26,646 nt of DNA from WHSV01 sp050694055 (lineage in GTDB: Bacteria; Actinomycetota; CADDZG01; WHSQ01): positions 1-26,646 of the forward strand of contig JBOGWX010000069.1 in NCBI GenBank assembly GCA_050694055.1, given 5' to 3'. The notes under the pieces are model-generated. The model made no database searches and was not told the DNA's origin. It saw only the letters and a list, made by a program, of their open reading frames with translations. Shown piece by piece: positions 1 through 6,890 of the stretch; position 1 is the first letter of the stretch; each line of letters starts with the position of its first letter. The translations under genes and the position numbers were made by a program.

Positions 1-48
1 AGAGAGTCCACGATGCAACCCGAGATATGGAAGCTGGTCGAGTGGTGA
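1..48 (+). CDS. Possible 3' end of a truncated plus-strand gene
   Basis: Frame 1 is open from the window edge to a TGA at 46-48 and would encode a C-terminal tail ending KLVEW. It stops 22 bases before a hairpin repeat at 71-122, as a gene end facing the convergent minus-strand gene at 137-1063 would. Fifteen codons are too few to identify a family, and an ATA codon is atypical for this genome, so this may be chance. Confidence 0.22.
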   Translation, partial: RESTMQPEIWKLVEW

Positions 49-70
49 CCCAAGAGCAGTAGCGCCCCTT

Positions 71-122
71 CCACAGTTTCGACCGTTACCGACGCCGACC
101 GTCGGATTTAGTCGAAACTGTG
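71..122. repeat. Left arm of inverted repeat flanking the AbiEi/DUF559 gene; hairpin
   Basis: The reverse complement of 76-122 matches 1108-1154 at 46 of 47 positions. The arm is itself an imperfect palindrome: CACAGTTTCGAC (71-82) pairs perfectly with GTCGAAACTGTG (110-121), and an inner CCGAC (88-92) pairs with GTCGG (100-104). It starts 15 bases beyond the stop of the minus-strand gene at 137, so it could act as a terminator as well as an element end. It is not followed by a run of T on either strand. Confidence 0.9.
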
Positions 123-136
123 ACCCCGTCGGTGTT

Positions 137-1063
137 TCAAAGAAACAACTGTCGGCGGGCGAGGGCGCTGCGTATCTGAGCGGCCACCACATGTGGTCGA
201 TGAACGACATCGTTCCATTCGAAACGCAGAACCCGCCAACCGAGCGCGACCAGCAGGTTCTGACGCTCGTTATCCCATTTGATCGATCGCACTCCGGCGT
301 GCCACCGCACGCTGTCGATCTCGATGGCGAGTTTTTCGTCCGGGTAGGCGAAGTCGAGATGCAGGGTCAACCCCCGACGTATCTTCACCGGAAACTGACC
401 GGTTGCATTCGGAAGACCGAAGTCGCGCACGAGCTGGCGAAAGCCGACTTCGAGCACGCTGTGGTGGGGCCGCGGACAAGGCTCCCTCGTCTGCAGCAGG
501 TTGCGCAGAGCACTGGTGCCCGGAACTCCGGGGCCGGCTATGGACTCGAAGTGGCGCTTGATGTGGTCGTAGCGAGTACGGCCCTGGCGCATGGCCGAGT
601 CGAAGGCAAGCTCGAGTTTGTCCGGTGGCAGAGTAGTTGCGATGTCGATGAGTGTCTGTTCGGCACTCGTGACGCGCACGACGTCGATGCGCTGTGAGGG
701 CAGTTCGCAGGTCTTTCTCTGGTGCACGATCACCCGGCCCGATCGCAGCCGCCGCGGGGTTGAGACTTCGATGTCGGAGCTGTCAATGCCGTCCAGTCCG
801 AGCAACCTTGCAGACGTGGTGTGCGAGATCAGCGCGCCCTCACCCGCCCACTTGTAGCCGGCGACGACTCGACGCATGAAGGTGACGGGCGATCCTCTTA
901 GTGCGTAGACGCCACTCAACAGCCTGATCCACTCACCCGATTCCAGCTTCCGATCGATGGCCCGTTCGCTTAACCCATCCGCGATGGCCTCGCCCCGGCA
1001 AATCACGCCGTGGTTCTTGAGGGCCCGTATCTGACTCCTGCGCGCGGCGACATCGAAGGCCAT
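137..1063 (-). CDS. AbiEi-like winged-helix protein with DUF559/Vsr-like nuclease domain
   Basis: This 308-residue protein has two parts. Residues about 8-60 resemble the winged-helix N-terminus of AbiEi-type antitoxins (type IV toxin-antitoxin), with the typical WIRLLSGVYAL segment. Residues about 200-305 resemble DUF559, a Vsr-like PD-(D/E)xK nuclease fold: candidate residues are E205, D237 (LHLDFAYP), E248 and D250 (LAIEID), and a closing GWRVLRFEW strand. The family is abundant in actinobacteria and usually described as an antitoxin-like or endonuclease-domain protein; its role is not established. No AbiEii-type toxin is adjacent, so it is solitary. It is bracketed by inverted repeats at 71-122 and 1108-1154, and a CRP-like palindrome centred about 41 bases upstream of the ATG may control it. 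I am sure of the gene and its family; nuclease activity and mobility are inference. Confidence 0.87.
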   Translation of the reverse strand: MAFDVAARRSQIRALKNHGVICRGEAIADGLSERAIDRKLESGEWIRLLSGVYALRGSPVTFMRRVVAGYKWAGEGALISHTTSARLLGLDGIDSSDIEVSTPRRLRSGRVIVHQRKTCELPSQRIDVVRVTSAEQTLIDIATTLPPDKLELAFDSAMRQGRTRYDHIKRHFESIAGPGVPGTSALRNLLQTREPCPRPHHSVLEVGFRQLVRDFGLPNATGQFPVKIRRGLTLHLDFAYPDEKLAIEIDSVRWHAGVRSIKWDNERQNLLVALGWRVLRFEWNDVVHRPHVVAAQIRSALARRQLFL

Positions 1064-1096
1064 GGGAGCATCGCATCAGGCCCGACCATCTGAGGC

Positions 1097-1112
1097 TGTG
1101 ACGTGCGTCACA
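1097..1112. promoter_or_regulatory. CRP/GlxR-like palindrome TGTGA-N6-TCACA
   Basis: TGTGACGTGCGTCACA matches the CRP-family consensus in both half-sites. Its centre lies about 41 bases upstream of the ATG at 1063 of the minus-strand AbiEi-like gene, and its TCACA half overlaps the first five bases of the right repeat arm. Nineteen bases (1098-1116) recur exactly at 25599-25617. Function as an activator or repressor site is inferred from the consensus only. Confidence 0.5.
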
Positions 1113-1154
1113 GTTTCGACGAAATCCGACGGTCGGCGTCGGTAACGGTCGAAA
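1108..1154. repeat. Right arm of inverted repeat flanking the AbiEi/DUF559 gene
   Basis: This arm equals the reverse complement of 76-122 except at position 1121 (G here, T in the other copy). It keeps the inner CCGAC/GTCGG hairpin, but its outer stem is shorter (TTTCGAC/GTCGAAA) because the match ends at 1154. It sits 17 bases after the stop of the SseB-domain gene (1171), so a terminator role for the upstream operon is an alternative or additional explanation. Confidence 0.9.
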
Positions 1155-1170
1155 GTCCGACGAGGGTCGC

Positions 1171-1632
1171 TTAGTCCTCGTGGAGGTTCTCGGCCCCCAG
1201 TTCCAACGGGACGTCTCCGGCCGGATTGACGACCAGTCCCATGAAGCCCTGTTCGACGGCGACCTTGAGGATCTCGGACGTCTCCAGCAGCGTGTAGCGG
1301 CCGCCGTCGGGGCGCCAGGAATCGAGCTCGCTCTCATCGGTAAACACCGGCAGCAGGTGCTCGCCCTCCTCGTTGGCGACCACCGGAACACTCTCGTCGC
1401 CTTCGACCGTGTCCTCGTCGTCCTCGACGAACGGCAGGATGACCGTCGCCCGGTAGAGCATGTCGATCACCGGCTCCCATGCCTCGAGATCGCCGGCACG
1501 AGAGGCGTCCGTGGCCGCCTCCAGGAGGCGGCTCGTGAGCGCCGAGCGCTCCTGGCGGCCGTTCTCGTCGTTGAGCGAATCGAAGATGTTCACCGTGGTT
1601 CCACTCGCGCTCGCATCGTCACCCTCGATCAC
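1171..1632 (-). CDS. SseB N-terminal-domain protein
   Basis: The 153-residue product carries a stretch (about residues 45-150) that fits the SseB N-terminal domain (PF07179): LEAWEPVIDMLYRATVILP, then LLPVFTDESELDSW and a GFMGLVVNPAG segment. The domain is common in actinobacterial proteins of unknown function; the enhanced-serine-sensitivity role comes from E. coli SseB and should not be transferred. The GTG start at 1632 overlaps the TGA of the methyltransferase gene (GTGA), indicating translational coupling, so this is the last gene of the iscS-mnmA operon. A second in-frame GTG about 13 codons later is an alternative start. The N-terminus is acidic and looks disordered. Confidence 0.82.
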   Translation of the reverse strand: MIEGDDASASGTTVNIFDSLNDENGRQERSALTSRLLEAATDASRAGDLEAWEPVIDMLYRATVILPFVEDDEDTVEGDESVPVVANEEGEHLLPVFTDESELDSWRPDGGRYTLLETSEILKVAVEQGFMGLVVNPAGDVPLELGAENLHED

Positions 1633-2378
1633 GCCCTCTGTGCCAGCAACATCATGCGGCGACGATCAAAGACGTAATCGTCCCCATCCCGCTCGAAATT
1701 CATGCCCGTGGCGCCCCCGTGGTCGTCGATGAAGCGTCTGACCTTCTCTATGCGCTCCTCAGGAAACTCCTCGGACCACATCCAGGTGGACAGCCTCTGC
1801 TTCTCCTCGACGATTCGTTCCTCGACGATTCGCACTCCCGCAACGCGTAGAAGCGTCCGAAGGGCGCTCGGCGGTCGCGACGAGGCGTGGCTCGGATCTC
1901 TCACCGTCTCGAGCTGGTTCATCACGATCGCTTCCTCGTAGCGTTCGGTGGACACCTGATCCACGATCAGCATCTTGCCGTCGGCCGCCATGACCCGGCG
2001 CATCTCCTTTAGGACCACAAGGGGCTCCCAGATGTGATGGAGCGTCTGCGCCGTGGTGACGAGATCGACCGAGCGAGAAGCAACGGGCAGGCGCGCGCCG
2101 TCGGCCACGATGAGCTCCATGCCGGTGAAAACTCCGTGCGCCTGCAGCAGCATGGCCGGGGTCAGGTCAACCCCTATCAGGCGTCCGGCCACCGGCTCGA
2201 ACAACTGCAGGAAGTTACCGGTGCCCGCGCCGACCTCCATGACCACATCACCTTCGCCACACTTCGAGAACTCGACGACTCCGAGAGCGTCGAAGCGCCC
2301 CCGGGTGCGTTCCGCGAAGGTCGTCGAGGCGCGCTCGAATTCAGATCTCAGTACCTCGGTGTGCCACCGATCAGACAC
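1629..2378 (-). CDS. Class I SAM-dependent methyltransferase (UbiE-like)
   Basis: The product is 249 residues from a GTG start at 2378. Motif I (EVGAGTGNF, residues 48-56) is the SAM-binding glycine loop, followed by an acidic loop in LIGVDLTPAML (67-77), a motif resembling post-I, and DLVTTAQTLHHI (105-116), typical of UbiE/Methyltransf_11 proteins. The substrate cannot be read from the sequence. The frame is open further upstream, but the extra residues are only the shadow of mnmA; GTG at 2378 overlaps the mnmA stop by eight bases (GTGTCTGA), which indicates coupling. Its end overlaps the SseB-domain gene by four bases. Position after mnmA might suggest RNA modification, but a small-molecule or lipid substrate is equally possible. 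Confidence 0.86.
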   Translation of the reverse strand: MSDRWHTEVLRSEFERASTTFAERTRGRFDALGVVEFSKCGEGDVVMEVGAGTGNFLQLFEPVAGRLIGVDLTPAMLLQAHGVFTGMELIVADGARLPVASRSVDLVTTAQTLHHIWEPLVVLKEMRRVMAADGKMLIVDQVSTERYEEAIVMNQLETVRDPSHASSRPPSALRTLLRVAGVRIVEERIVEEKQRLSTWMWSEEFPEERIEKVRRFIDDHGGATGMNFERDGDDYVFDRRRMMLLAQRA

Positions 2379-3474
2379 AAGCTTCTGCCGCCACCGTGGT
2401 CGAGACGACGCCCCCACCGAGCAATTCCTCAGGGCTATCGGCGTCGTAGAAGGCGGCCGACTGACCGCGGGCCACCGCGTCGACCGGTCGTTCAAAGTCG
2501 ATTCGAAGCTCGGTCTTCGTTGCCGAGGAGACCATGGCCGGATGCACATCGCCGTGCGACCGGTACTGAACCAGAACGCGACGACCTTCGGCGAGCGGCG
2601 CGTCGACGTAGCCGACCTCGGAGACGGTGAAGCCGTCACATTCCAGTTCGTCGCGGGTGCCGACCACGAGCGTGTTCGTGCCCGCGTCGATGGCCCGAAC
2701 GAACACCGGCGTTCCCAGCGATATGCCGAGTCCCTTTCGTTGCCCGACGGTGTAGCGGGCGATGCCGCGATGCTCGCCCACCAGCTCTCCCGACGAGGTC
2801 ACGATCGAACCAGGGCGGTTCGCCTCGGGGATGTGAGCCTCCACGTGAGCACCGAGATCACCACCTCTCACGAAGCAGATCTCCTGAGAGTCCGGCTTGT
2901 CGGCCGTGCGAAGCCCGAGCTCGGTGGCGATACGACGCGTTTCGGACTTGGCCATCCCCCCGACGGGGAAGACGGTACGGGCGAGCTTGGCCTGATCGAG
3001 CATCCACAGCACGTAGCTCTGGTCCTTGTTGTCATCGACGCCGCGCAGAAGCCTGTAACGACCGTCTCGTTCCAAGACGCGCGCGTAGTGCCCCGTAGCC
3101 AAGACGTCCGCTCCAAGCGTTTCGGCTCGCTCGAGCAGGGCATCGAACTTGATCCATTGATTGCAACGCACGCAGGGATTGGGGGTTCGCCCGGCCGCGT
3201 AGTCGGCGTGGAAGTTGTCGATGACGGTCTGCTCGAAGCGCTCGGCGAAGTTCAGCACGTAGAAAGGAATTCCCAGAACGCCGGCGACGCGTCGAGCGTC
3301 GGCGGCGGCACCGACGTTGCAGCAGCCGGAGTCGAGGTTGGCGGCCTCGCCTCGCCATAGTTTGAGCATGATGCCGGTGACGTCGTAACCCCGCTCAACG
3401 AGCAGTGCGGCGGCTACCGATGAGTCCACCCCACCCGACATAGCGACGACCGCTCGCTTGTTGTTACCGAGCAC
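2371..3474 (-). CDS. mnmA: tRNA-specific 2-thiouridylase MnmA (TrmU)
   Basis: MnmA adenylates and then thiolates the wobble uridine of tRNA-Lys, -Glu and -Gln, using sulfur passed from a cysteine desulfurase. The 367-residue product has the PP-loop ATP motif SGGVDSS (residues 13-19), the first catalytic cysteine in NPCVRCN (C101, with C104) and the second in SQEICF (C200), matching the Cys102/Cys199 pair of the E. coli enzyme. Length is normal for the family. The GTG start at 3474 shares its G with the iscS stop (TAGTG), a tight coupling that places donor and user of sulfur in one transcript. Upstream open frame is the shadow of iscS. An extra Cys-Cys pair in the DSGCCN segment (C51-C52) is a common feature of this branch. 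The assignment is firm. Confidence 0.96.
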   Translation of the reverse strand: MLGNNKRAVVAMSGGVDSSVAAALLVERGYDVTGIMLKLWRGEAANLDSGCCNVGAAADARRVAGVLGIPFYVLNFAERFEQTVIDNFHADYAAGRTPNPCVRCNQWIKFDALLERAETLGADVLATGHYARVLERDGRYRLLRGVDDNKDQSYVLWMLDQAKLARTVFPVGGMAKSETRRIATELGLRTADKPDSQEICFVRGGDLGAHVEAHIPEANRPGSIVTSSGELVGEHRGIARYTVGQRKGLGISLGTPVFVRAIDAGTNTLVVGTRDELECDGFTVSEVGYVDAPLAEGRRVLVQYRSHGDVHPAMVSSATKTELRIDFERPVDAVARGQSAAFYDADSPEELLGGGVVSTTVAAEACV

Positions 3475-4619
3475 TACCCCACCGTCCGGGCGCGCTCGAC
3501 TATCCCCGGCAGGACATCGAGCACCGCGACGACGTCCCCCTCGGTCGACTCCCGGCCCAGCGAGAACCTCACGCTTCCCTTCGCCACCGCGCGCGGAACC
3601 CCGATGGCAAGAAGCACATGGGACGGATCGATGGCTCCTGACTGGCAGGCGGAGCCGGCGGAGCACGCGATACCGGCGGCATCGAACAGCAGGAGAAGTG
3701 TCTCGCCGTCGGCTCCGGCAAAGCTGACGTTGAGCGTTCCCGGAACTCTCGAGCTGGGATGCCCGTTTAGCCGGACTCCGTCGATGGTCCCTTCTATGCC
3801 CTGCCACAACCTCGCCCGCAACCCACCTACTCGGTCGATCTTGTGGTCGACCTCCTTGGAAGCGATCTCTGCGGCAACGCCCAGCCCCGCGAGACCGGGC
3901 ACGTTGAGCGTTCCGGAGCGCAGCCCCCCCTCGTGGCCCCCGCCGTGGAGCAGCGGCTCGACCGGCGTGTGACTGCGTGCGAACAGGAAGCCGACCCCCT
4001 TCGGACCTCCCAGTTTGTGGGCGGAGAAGGCGGCGAAATCGACGCCCAGCTCGTGCAGGTCGACCGGGAGGTTGCCCAGCATCTGGACCGCGTCCGAGTG
4101 CACGAGGGTCGATGGATTGACTTTCTTCACGGCCCGGACGATCTCGGCAAGCGGTTGAGCGGTGCCGATCTCGTTGTTTACCGCCATGACCGATACCAGC
4201 AAAGTCGAGGGACGCACCGCGGCCGCGACCTCCTCGGGGTCGACCAGACCATCGCTCCCGACCGGCAGAACCGTGACCTGGTAGCCGTTGTGGCCGAGCC
4301 ACTCGACCGAGTCCAGCACGGCATGGTGCTCGAAGGCGGTCGTGACGATGTGGTCTCCGTTGCCTCGCAGCTTGTGCGCCGCCCCCTTGATAGCCAGATT
4401 GTCGGCTTCCGTGCCTCCCCCGGTGAACACGATCTCGGCCGGACTCGCCCCCACGGCGCCGGCGACCCGGTCCCTGGCATCCTCAACCAGCTCACGGGCC
4501 GCTCGCCCGTAGGCATGGACGGACGAAGGGTTGCCGAAATCGCCCCGCAGAACGGACACCATGGCGTCCGTCACCTCGGGCAGCACCGGCGTGGTCGCGG
4601 CGTAGTCGAGATAGCGCAT
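3474..4619 (-). CDS. iscS: Class I cysteine desulfurase (IscS/NifS family)
   Basis: This PLP enzyme takes sulfur from cysteine, forms an enzyme persulfide and releases alanine. The 381-residue product starts with the family hallmark MRYLDYAATTP. It has the PLP-binding lysine K202 in SAHKLGGPKG, the H98-H99 pair in AFEHHA, the LVHSDAVQ motif with PLP-contacting D176, and the active-site loop AGSACQSG with C325. A loop of this length is typical of class I (IscS/NifS) rather than SufS. ATG at 4619 is preferred over in-frame ATGs at 4640 and 4649: it fits the family N-terminus and lies seven bases after TATCCT, a leaderless -10. It heads the operon with mnmA, so tRNA thiolation is a likely role along with Fe-S cluster supply; iscU was not seen. 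Confidence 0.95.
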   Translation of the reverse strand: MRYLDYAATTPVLPEVTDAMVSVLRGDFGNPSSVHAYGRAARELVEDARDRVAGAVGASPAEIVFTGGGTEADNLAIKGAAHKLRGNGDHIVTTAFEHHAVLDSVEWLGHNGYQVTVLPVGSDGLVDPEEVAAAVRPSTLLVSVMAVNNEIGTAQPLAEIVRAVKKVNPSTLVHSDAVQMLGNLPVDLHELGVDFAAFSAHKLGGPKGVGFLFARSHTPVEPLLHGGGHEGGLRSGTLNVPGLAGLGVAAEIASKEVDHKIDRVGGLRARLWQGIEGTIDGVRLNGHPSSRVPGTLNVSFAGADGETLLLLFDAAGIACSAGSACQSGAIDPSHVLLAIGVPRAVAKGSVRFSLGRESTEGDVVAVLDVLPGIVERARTVG

Positions 4620-4626
4620 GGCCTTC

Positions 4627-4632
4627 AGGATA
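4627..4632 (-). promoter_or_regulatory. Candidate leaderless -10 element of the iscS operon
   Basis: On the minus strand TATCCT is followed by seven bases (GAAGGCC) and the iscS ATG, so transcription would begin at or next to the start codon. The GAAGG could instead be a Shine-Dalgarno sequence. No clear -35 was seen. Confidence 0.42.
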
Positions 4633-4684
4633 AGGGGCATCACCCCCACTGCGGGTAAGGAAGTGAAAACTCGGGAGGCGTCTC

Positions 4685-5590
4685 ATGATCGGCCTGAAGA
4701 AGCTCAGAGACCTATCGGTCATCGACGACGGGGGCCACGAGCGGAGTCTGCCGCTCGCCGCCGCGAGCGCGCTGCTGAGGGTGCGAAGCTACCTCCTCGT
4801 GCTGTCCGACGACGAGCGACAGATGGCGATCTTCGAGGACGAGAGCGACGAGCCGGGGCGGCTCATCAAGGTCATGGGAGGCGCCACGCCGAGCAGTCCC
4901 GACGAGCGAGCGGACCACAAACCCGATTTCGAGTGCATGGCCCTCCTGGAGCCGTTCGACCGCTTCGAGCACGGAGCCGTCATAGGGATCGGCTCGGGCT
5001 CCAAGCCCGAGCGCAACCGGGCGACGCTACTCACGCTCACCGAGGATGGACGGCCCGAGGCCGGCTTCGAGATCGTCGATCTCAGCGCGCTCTACAACCG
5101 GCTGCGCACGGACCTCGAGGATCTCAACATCGAGGGCAGCGCCGTCGTGGGCGACGCTTTTCGCCTCATGCAGCGAGGCAACGGCCCGAAAGGACGCAAC
5201 GCGCGCGTCGATCTGGACGCCGAAGCGGTGCGCGCTGCCCTGGCCGAGGGCCGCGCGGTGCCCGCGGACTCGGTGAACGCCATCGAGTTCTACGATCTCG
5301 GTCTGCTGAAGGGGGTGCCATTGTGCTTCTCGGACGCCTCACCCCTGCCCGAGGGACGCATGGCCTTCATCGCGTCGGCCGAGGTCGGCGATGGCTACGC
5401 CGGCTCGTCACTCGGACTGATGGGCTCGCACGGCGCCGTCGAGCTCAACGAACCGGTGGACCATCACCTCAAACTAGAGGGTCTGGCCGCGCGCGTCACC
5501 GACGATGGCCGGATACACCTGCTGCTGGTGAGCGACGCCGACGATCCGGACCAGCCCTCGCCGCTCATGGAGGCCTACCTGAAGGCGTGA
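4685..5590 (+). CDS. Conserved-looking soluble protein, possibly DUF6929-like beta-propeller
   Basis: The product is 301 residues with no signal peptide or membrane segment. Its sequence alternates short strands with polar turns (for example YLLVLSDDERQMAIFED, AVIGIGSGS, RVTDDGRIHLLLVSDADD), the pattern of a repeated beta-sheet or propeller fold, and it may belong to DUF6929; I am not certain. The segment GSHGAVELNEPVDHHLKLEGL followed by a strand of hydrophobic residues closes the protein. ATG at 4685 has a good ribosome-binding site GGGAGG at 4673-4678, six bases upstream. It is divergent from iscS with a 65-base gap and convergent with the protease gene. No catalytic motif was recognised, so no function is assigned. 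Codon use is typical of its neighbours. Confidence 0.8.
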   Translation: MIGLKKLRDLSVIDDGGHERSLPLAAASALLRVRSYLLVLSDDERQMAIFEDESDEPGRLIKVMGGATPSSPDERADHKPDFECMALLEPFDRFEHGAVIGIGSGSKPERNRATLLTLTEDGRPEAGFEIVDLSALYNRLRTDLEDLNIEGSAVVGDAFRLMQRGNGPKGRNARVDLDAEAVRAALAEGRAVPADSVNAIEFYDLGLLKGVPLCFSDASPLPEGRMAFIASAEVGDGYAGSSLGLMGSHGAVELNEPVDHHLKLEGLAARVTDDGRIHLLLVSDADDPDQPSPLMEAYLKA

Positions 5591-5606
5591 ACCGAGGCGG
5601 GCGCGC

Positions 5607-5642
5607 TCGGGGCCGGCCTCCCCGCGAGGAAACCGGCCCCGA
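5607..5642. terminator. Hairpin between convergent genes, likely bidirectional terminator
   Basis: TCGGGGCCGG (5607-5616) pairs perfectly with CCGGCCCCGA (5633-5642), a GC-rich 10-bp stem with a 16-base loop. It lies 16 bases after the stop of the 4685-5590 gene and 21 bases beyond the stop of the minus-strand protease. There is no T-tract, as is usual for GC-rich actinobacteria. Confidence 0.6.
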
Positions 5643-5663
5643 TCGAGCTGGTGAAGCGAGCGG

Positions 5664-6755
5664 CTACGGCGCGGCCACCGCCGCTTCGGCATCGACGATC
5701 CCGAATCCGTAGACCGTCGTGTAGGTGCCCCTGGTGTTCGCTACGGGGGTTCGAGCGGTGGACCTCAACACGCTCTCGACCTCTTCTCGGTCGCGACCCT
5801 GGGCCGTGAGCAGTGCGGCAACGCCTGCGACGTGAGGCGTCGCCATCGAGGTTCCGGCGTAGAAGTCGTACCCGGGAGTCCCGACGTCCTCGGTGCAGAA
5901 CCCGCCCGCCTCGGCGGGGACGGTCGAGATGATGTCCTCTTCGCAGGCGAGGAAGGCCGCACCACCGGGGGCGGCCACGACGTTGGTCGGAGACTGGTCC
6001 AGGGCGAAGTTCGAGTAGCTCGCTTTGTTTTCGAGGCGATCGGTGGCAACGACGCAGAGCGCGTTCGGATCGAACGCCGGTTCGCCGCAGATGGAGGCAA
6101 AGTCGTTGCCCGCCGCGGCAATGACCACGACGCCCTTGGAGACCGCGTACTCGATCGCCTCACGGGTGTCCGCCAGAACCCCGGTGATGGCGAGCGCCTG
6201 GATGCCGGGCAGTGCGCCCAGGCTCAGGTTGACGACGTCGGCGCCGTTGTCGGTCGCCCAGCGGATCCCGGCGCCGACCTCGGCGAACGAGCCACCCTCA
6301 TTGGTGAGCACCTTGACGGCCAGCATCTTGGCCTTGGGGGCGACACCGGCGATTCCGATGCGGTTGCCGGTCGTGGCCGCAGCGATCCCTGCCACGTGCG
6401 TGCCGTGGGGATGCGAGCCTTCCGCCTGAGCCTCCGGCGGCCCGGATTCCCAGTCGCCGTTTCCGCAGGGCCCGTCCTCGGCACAACCGGTGAAGGTCGC
6501 GCCCCCCACGATCTTCTTGCGGAGGTCGGGATGGGTGAGGTCGACGCCAGTGTCCACGATGGCGATGACCTGCCCCGCGCCGCTCGAGGTGGCCCACGCC
6601 TCTTCGGCATTGATCTGCTTCGGGCCCCACTGATAGGGCTCGTAGTACTGATCGTTGACGCTCTTCCTGACGGCCTGGGCCGCCGGGCCCACGAAAACAG
6701 CAGCGACGGCCACGGCCATCACCGCGCCCAAAACCGCGATCAAACGACGGCGCAT
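5664..6755 (-). CDS. Secreted subtilisin-like serine protease (S8 family)
   Basis: The 363-residue product has a Sec signal peptide (MRRR, hydrophobic core, PAAQA cleavage site near residue 28). The full S8 catalytic set is visible: D68 in AIVDTGVDLTHPD, H117 in HPHGTHVAGI, oxyanion N217 in AAAGND and S303 in GTSMATPHVAG. Six cysteines (C91, C97, C223, C234, C271, C287) could form three disulfides, fitting an extracellular enzyme. The mature part begins almost directly with the catalytic domain (YYEPYQWGPKQI), so no I9-type inhibitory propeptide is evident, which is unusual for secreted subtilases. ATG at 6755 is chosen over 6788 because AAGGGGG lies just upstream and the signal peptide then has a normal length. 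The substrate is unknown; general extracellular proteolysis is likely. Confidence 0.95.
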   Translation of the reverse strand: MRRRLIAVLGAVMAVAVAAVFVGPAAQAVRKSVNDQYYEPYQWGPKQINAEEAWATSSGAGQVIAIVDTGVDLTHPDLRKKIVGGATFTGCAEDGPCGNGDWESGPPEAQAEGSHPHGTHVAGIAAATTGNRIGIAGVAPKAKMLAVKVLTNEGGSFAEVGAGIRWATDNGADVVNLSLGALPGIQALAITGVLADTREAIEYAVSKGVVVIAAAGNDFASICGEPAFDPNALCVVATDRLENKASYSNFALDQSPTNVVAAPGGAAFLACEEDIISTVPAEAGGFCTEDVGTPGYDFYAGTSMATPHVAGVAALLTAQGRDREEVESVLRSTARTPVANTRGTYTTVYGFGIVDAEAAVAAP

Positions 6756-6779
6756 CGGTTCATCCCCCTTGATGAGAAG

Positions 6780-6803
6780 AAGCTTCATGAGAGAAAAGCT
6801 TCA
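6780..6803. repeat. Direct repeat AAGCTTCA x2 upstream of the protease
   Basis: AAGCTTCA occurs at 6780-6787 and again at 6796-6803, 16 bases apart, in an AT-rich patch (about 6780-6830) that stands out from its surroundings and lies upstream of the protease start. It may mark a promoter or operator. No regulator is evident. Confidence 0.3.
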
Positions 6804-6890
6804 GATACTTAGAAATATGGTTCGCCCACCGCCGGCTCAAACCTGCTTTGTCACCTGAAGGATTCGACGCCGGGTCACGGGACGAGATGC

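Noticed and set aside
137..1063. AbiEi antitoxin of a complete type IV toxin-antitoxin pair
   Set aside because: No AbiEii nucleotidyltransferase toxin gene is adjacent; the neighbour is an SseB-domain gene, and the C-terminal half looks like a DUF559 nuclease.
71..1154. Ordinary insertion sequence
   Set aside because: The enclosed protein has no transposase DDE or HUH motif and no flanking target duplication was seen. The inverted repeats are therefore reported as an unexplained cassette instead.
2053..3360. Long plus-strand open frame (435 codons) opposite mnmA and the methyltransferase
   Set aside because: It is antisense to well-identified genes, its product has no recognisable motif, and long antisense frames are expected at high GC.
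3475..4302. N-terminal extension of mnmA to 4302
   Set aside because: The extra residues are an out-of-frame reading of iscS; MnmA proper starts at the coupled GTG at 3474.
3843..4658. Plus-strand open frame (271 codons) opposite iscS
   Set aside because: A shadow of iscS; the iscS frame has all catalytic motifs and the antisense product shows none.
4618..5712. Plus-strand 364-codon frame overlapping the 4685-5590 gene
   Set aside because: Its product is an Arg/Gly-rich composition typical of a wrong frame, and the 301-residue frame has the ribosome-binding site and a normal composition.
5832..6812. Plus-strand 326-codon frame opposite the protease
   Set aside because: The protease frame carries a complete catalytic triad and signal peptide; the opposite frame has no motif.
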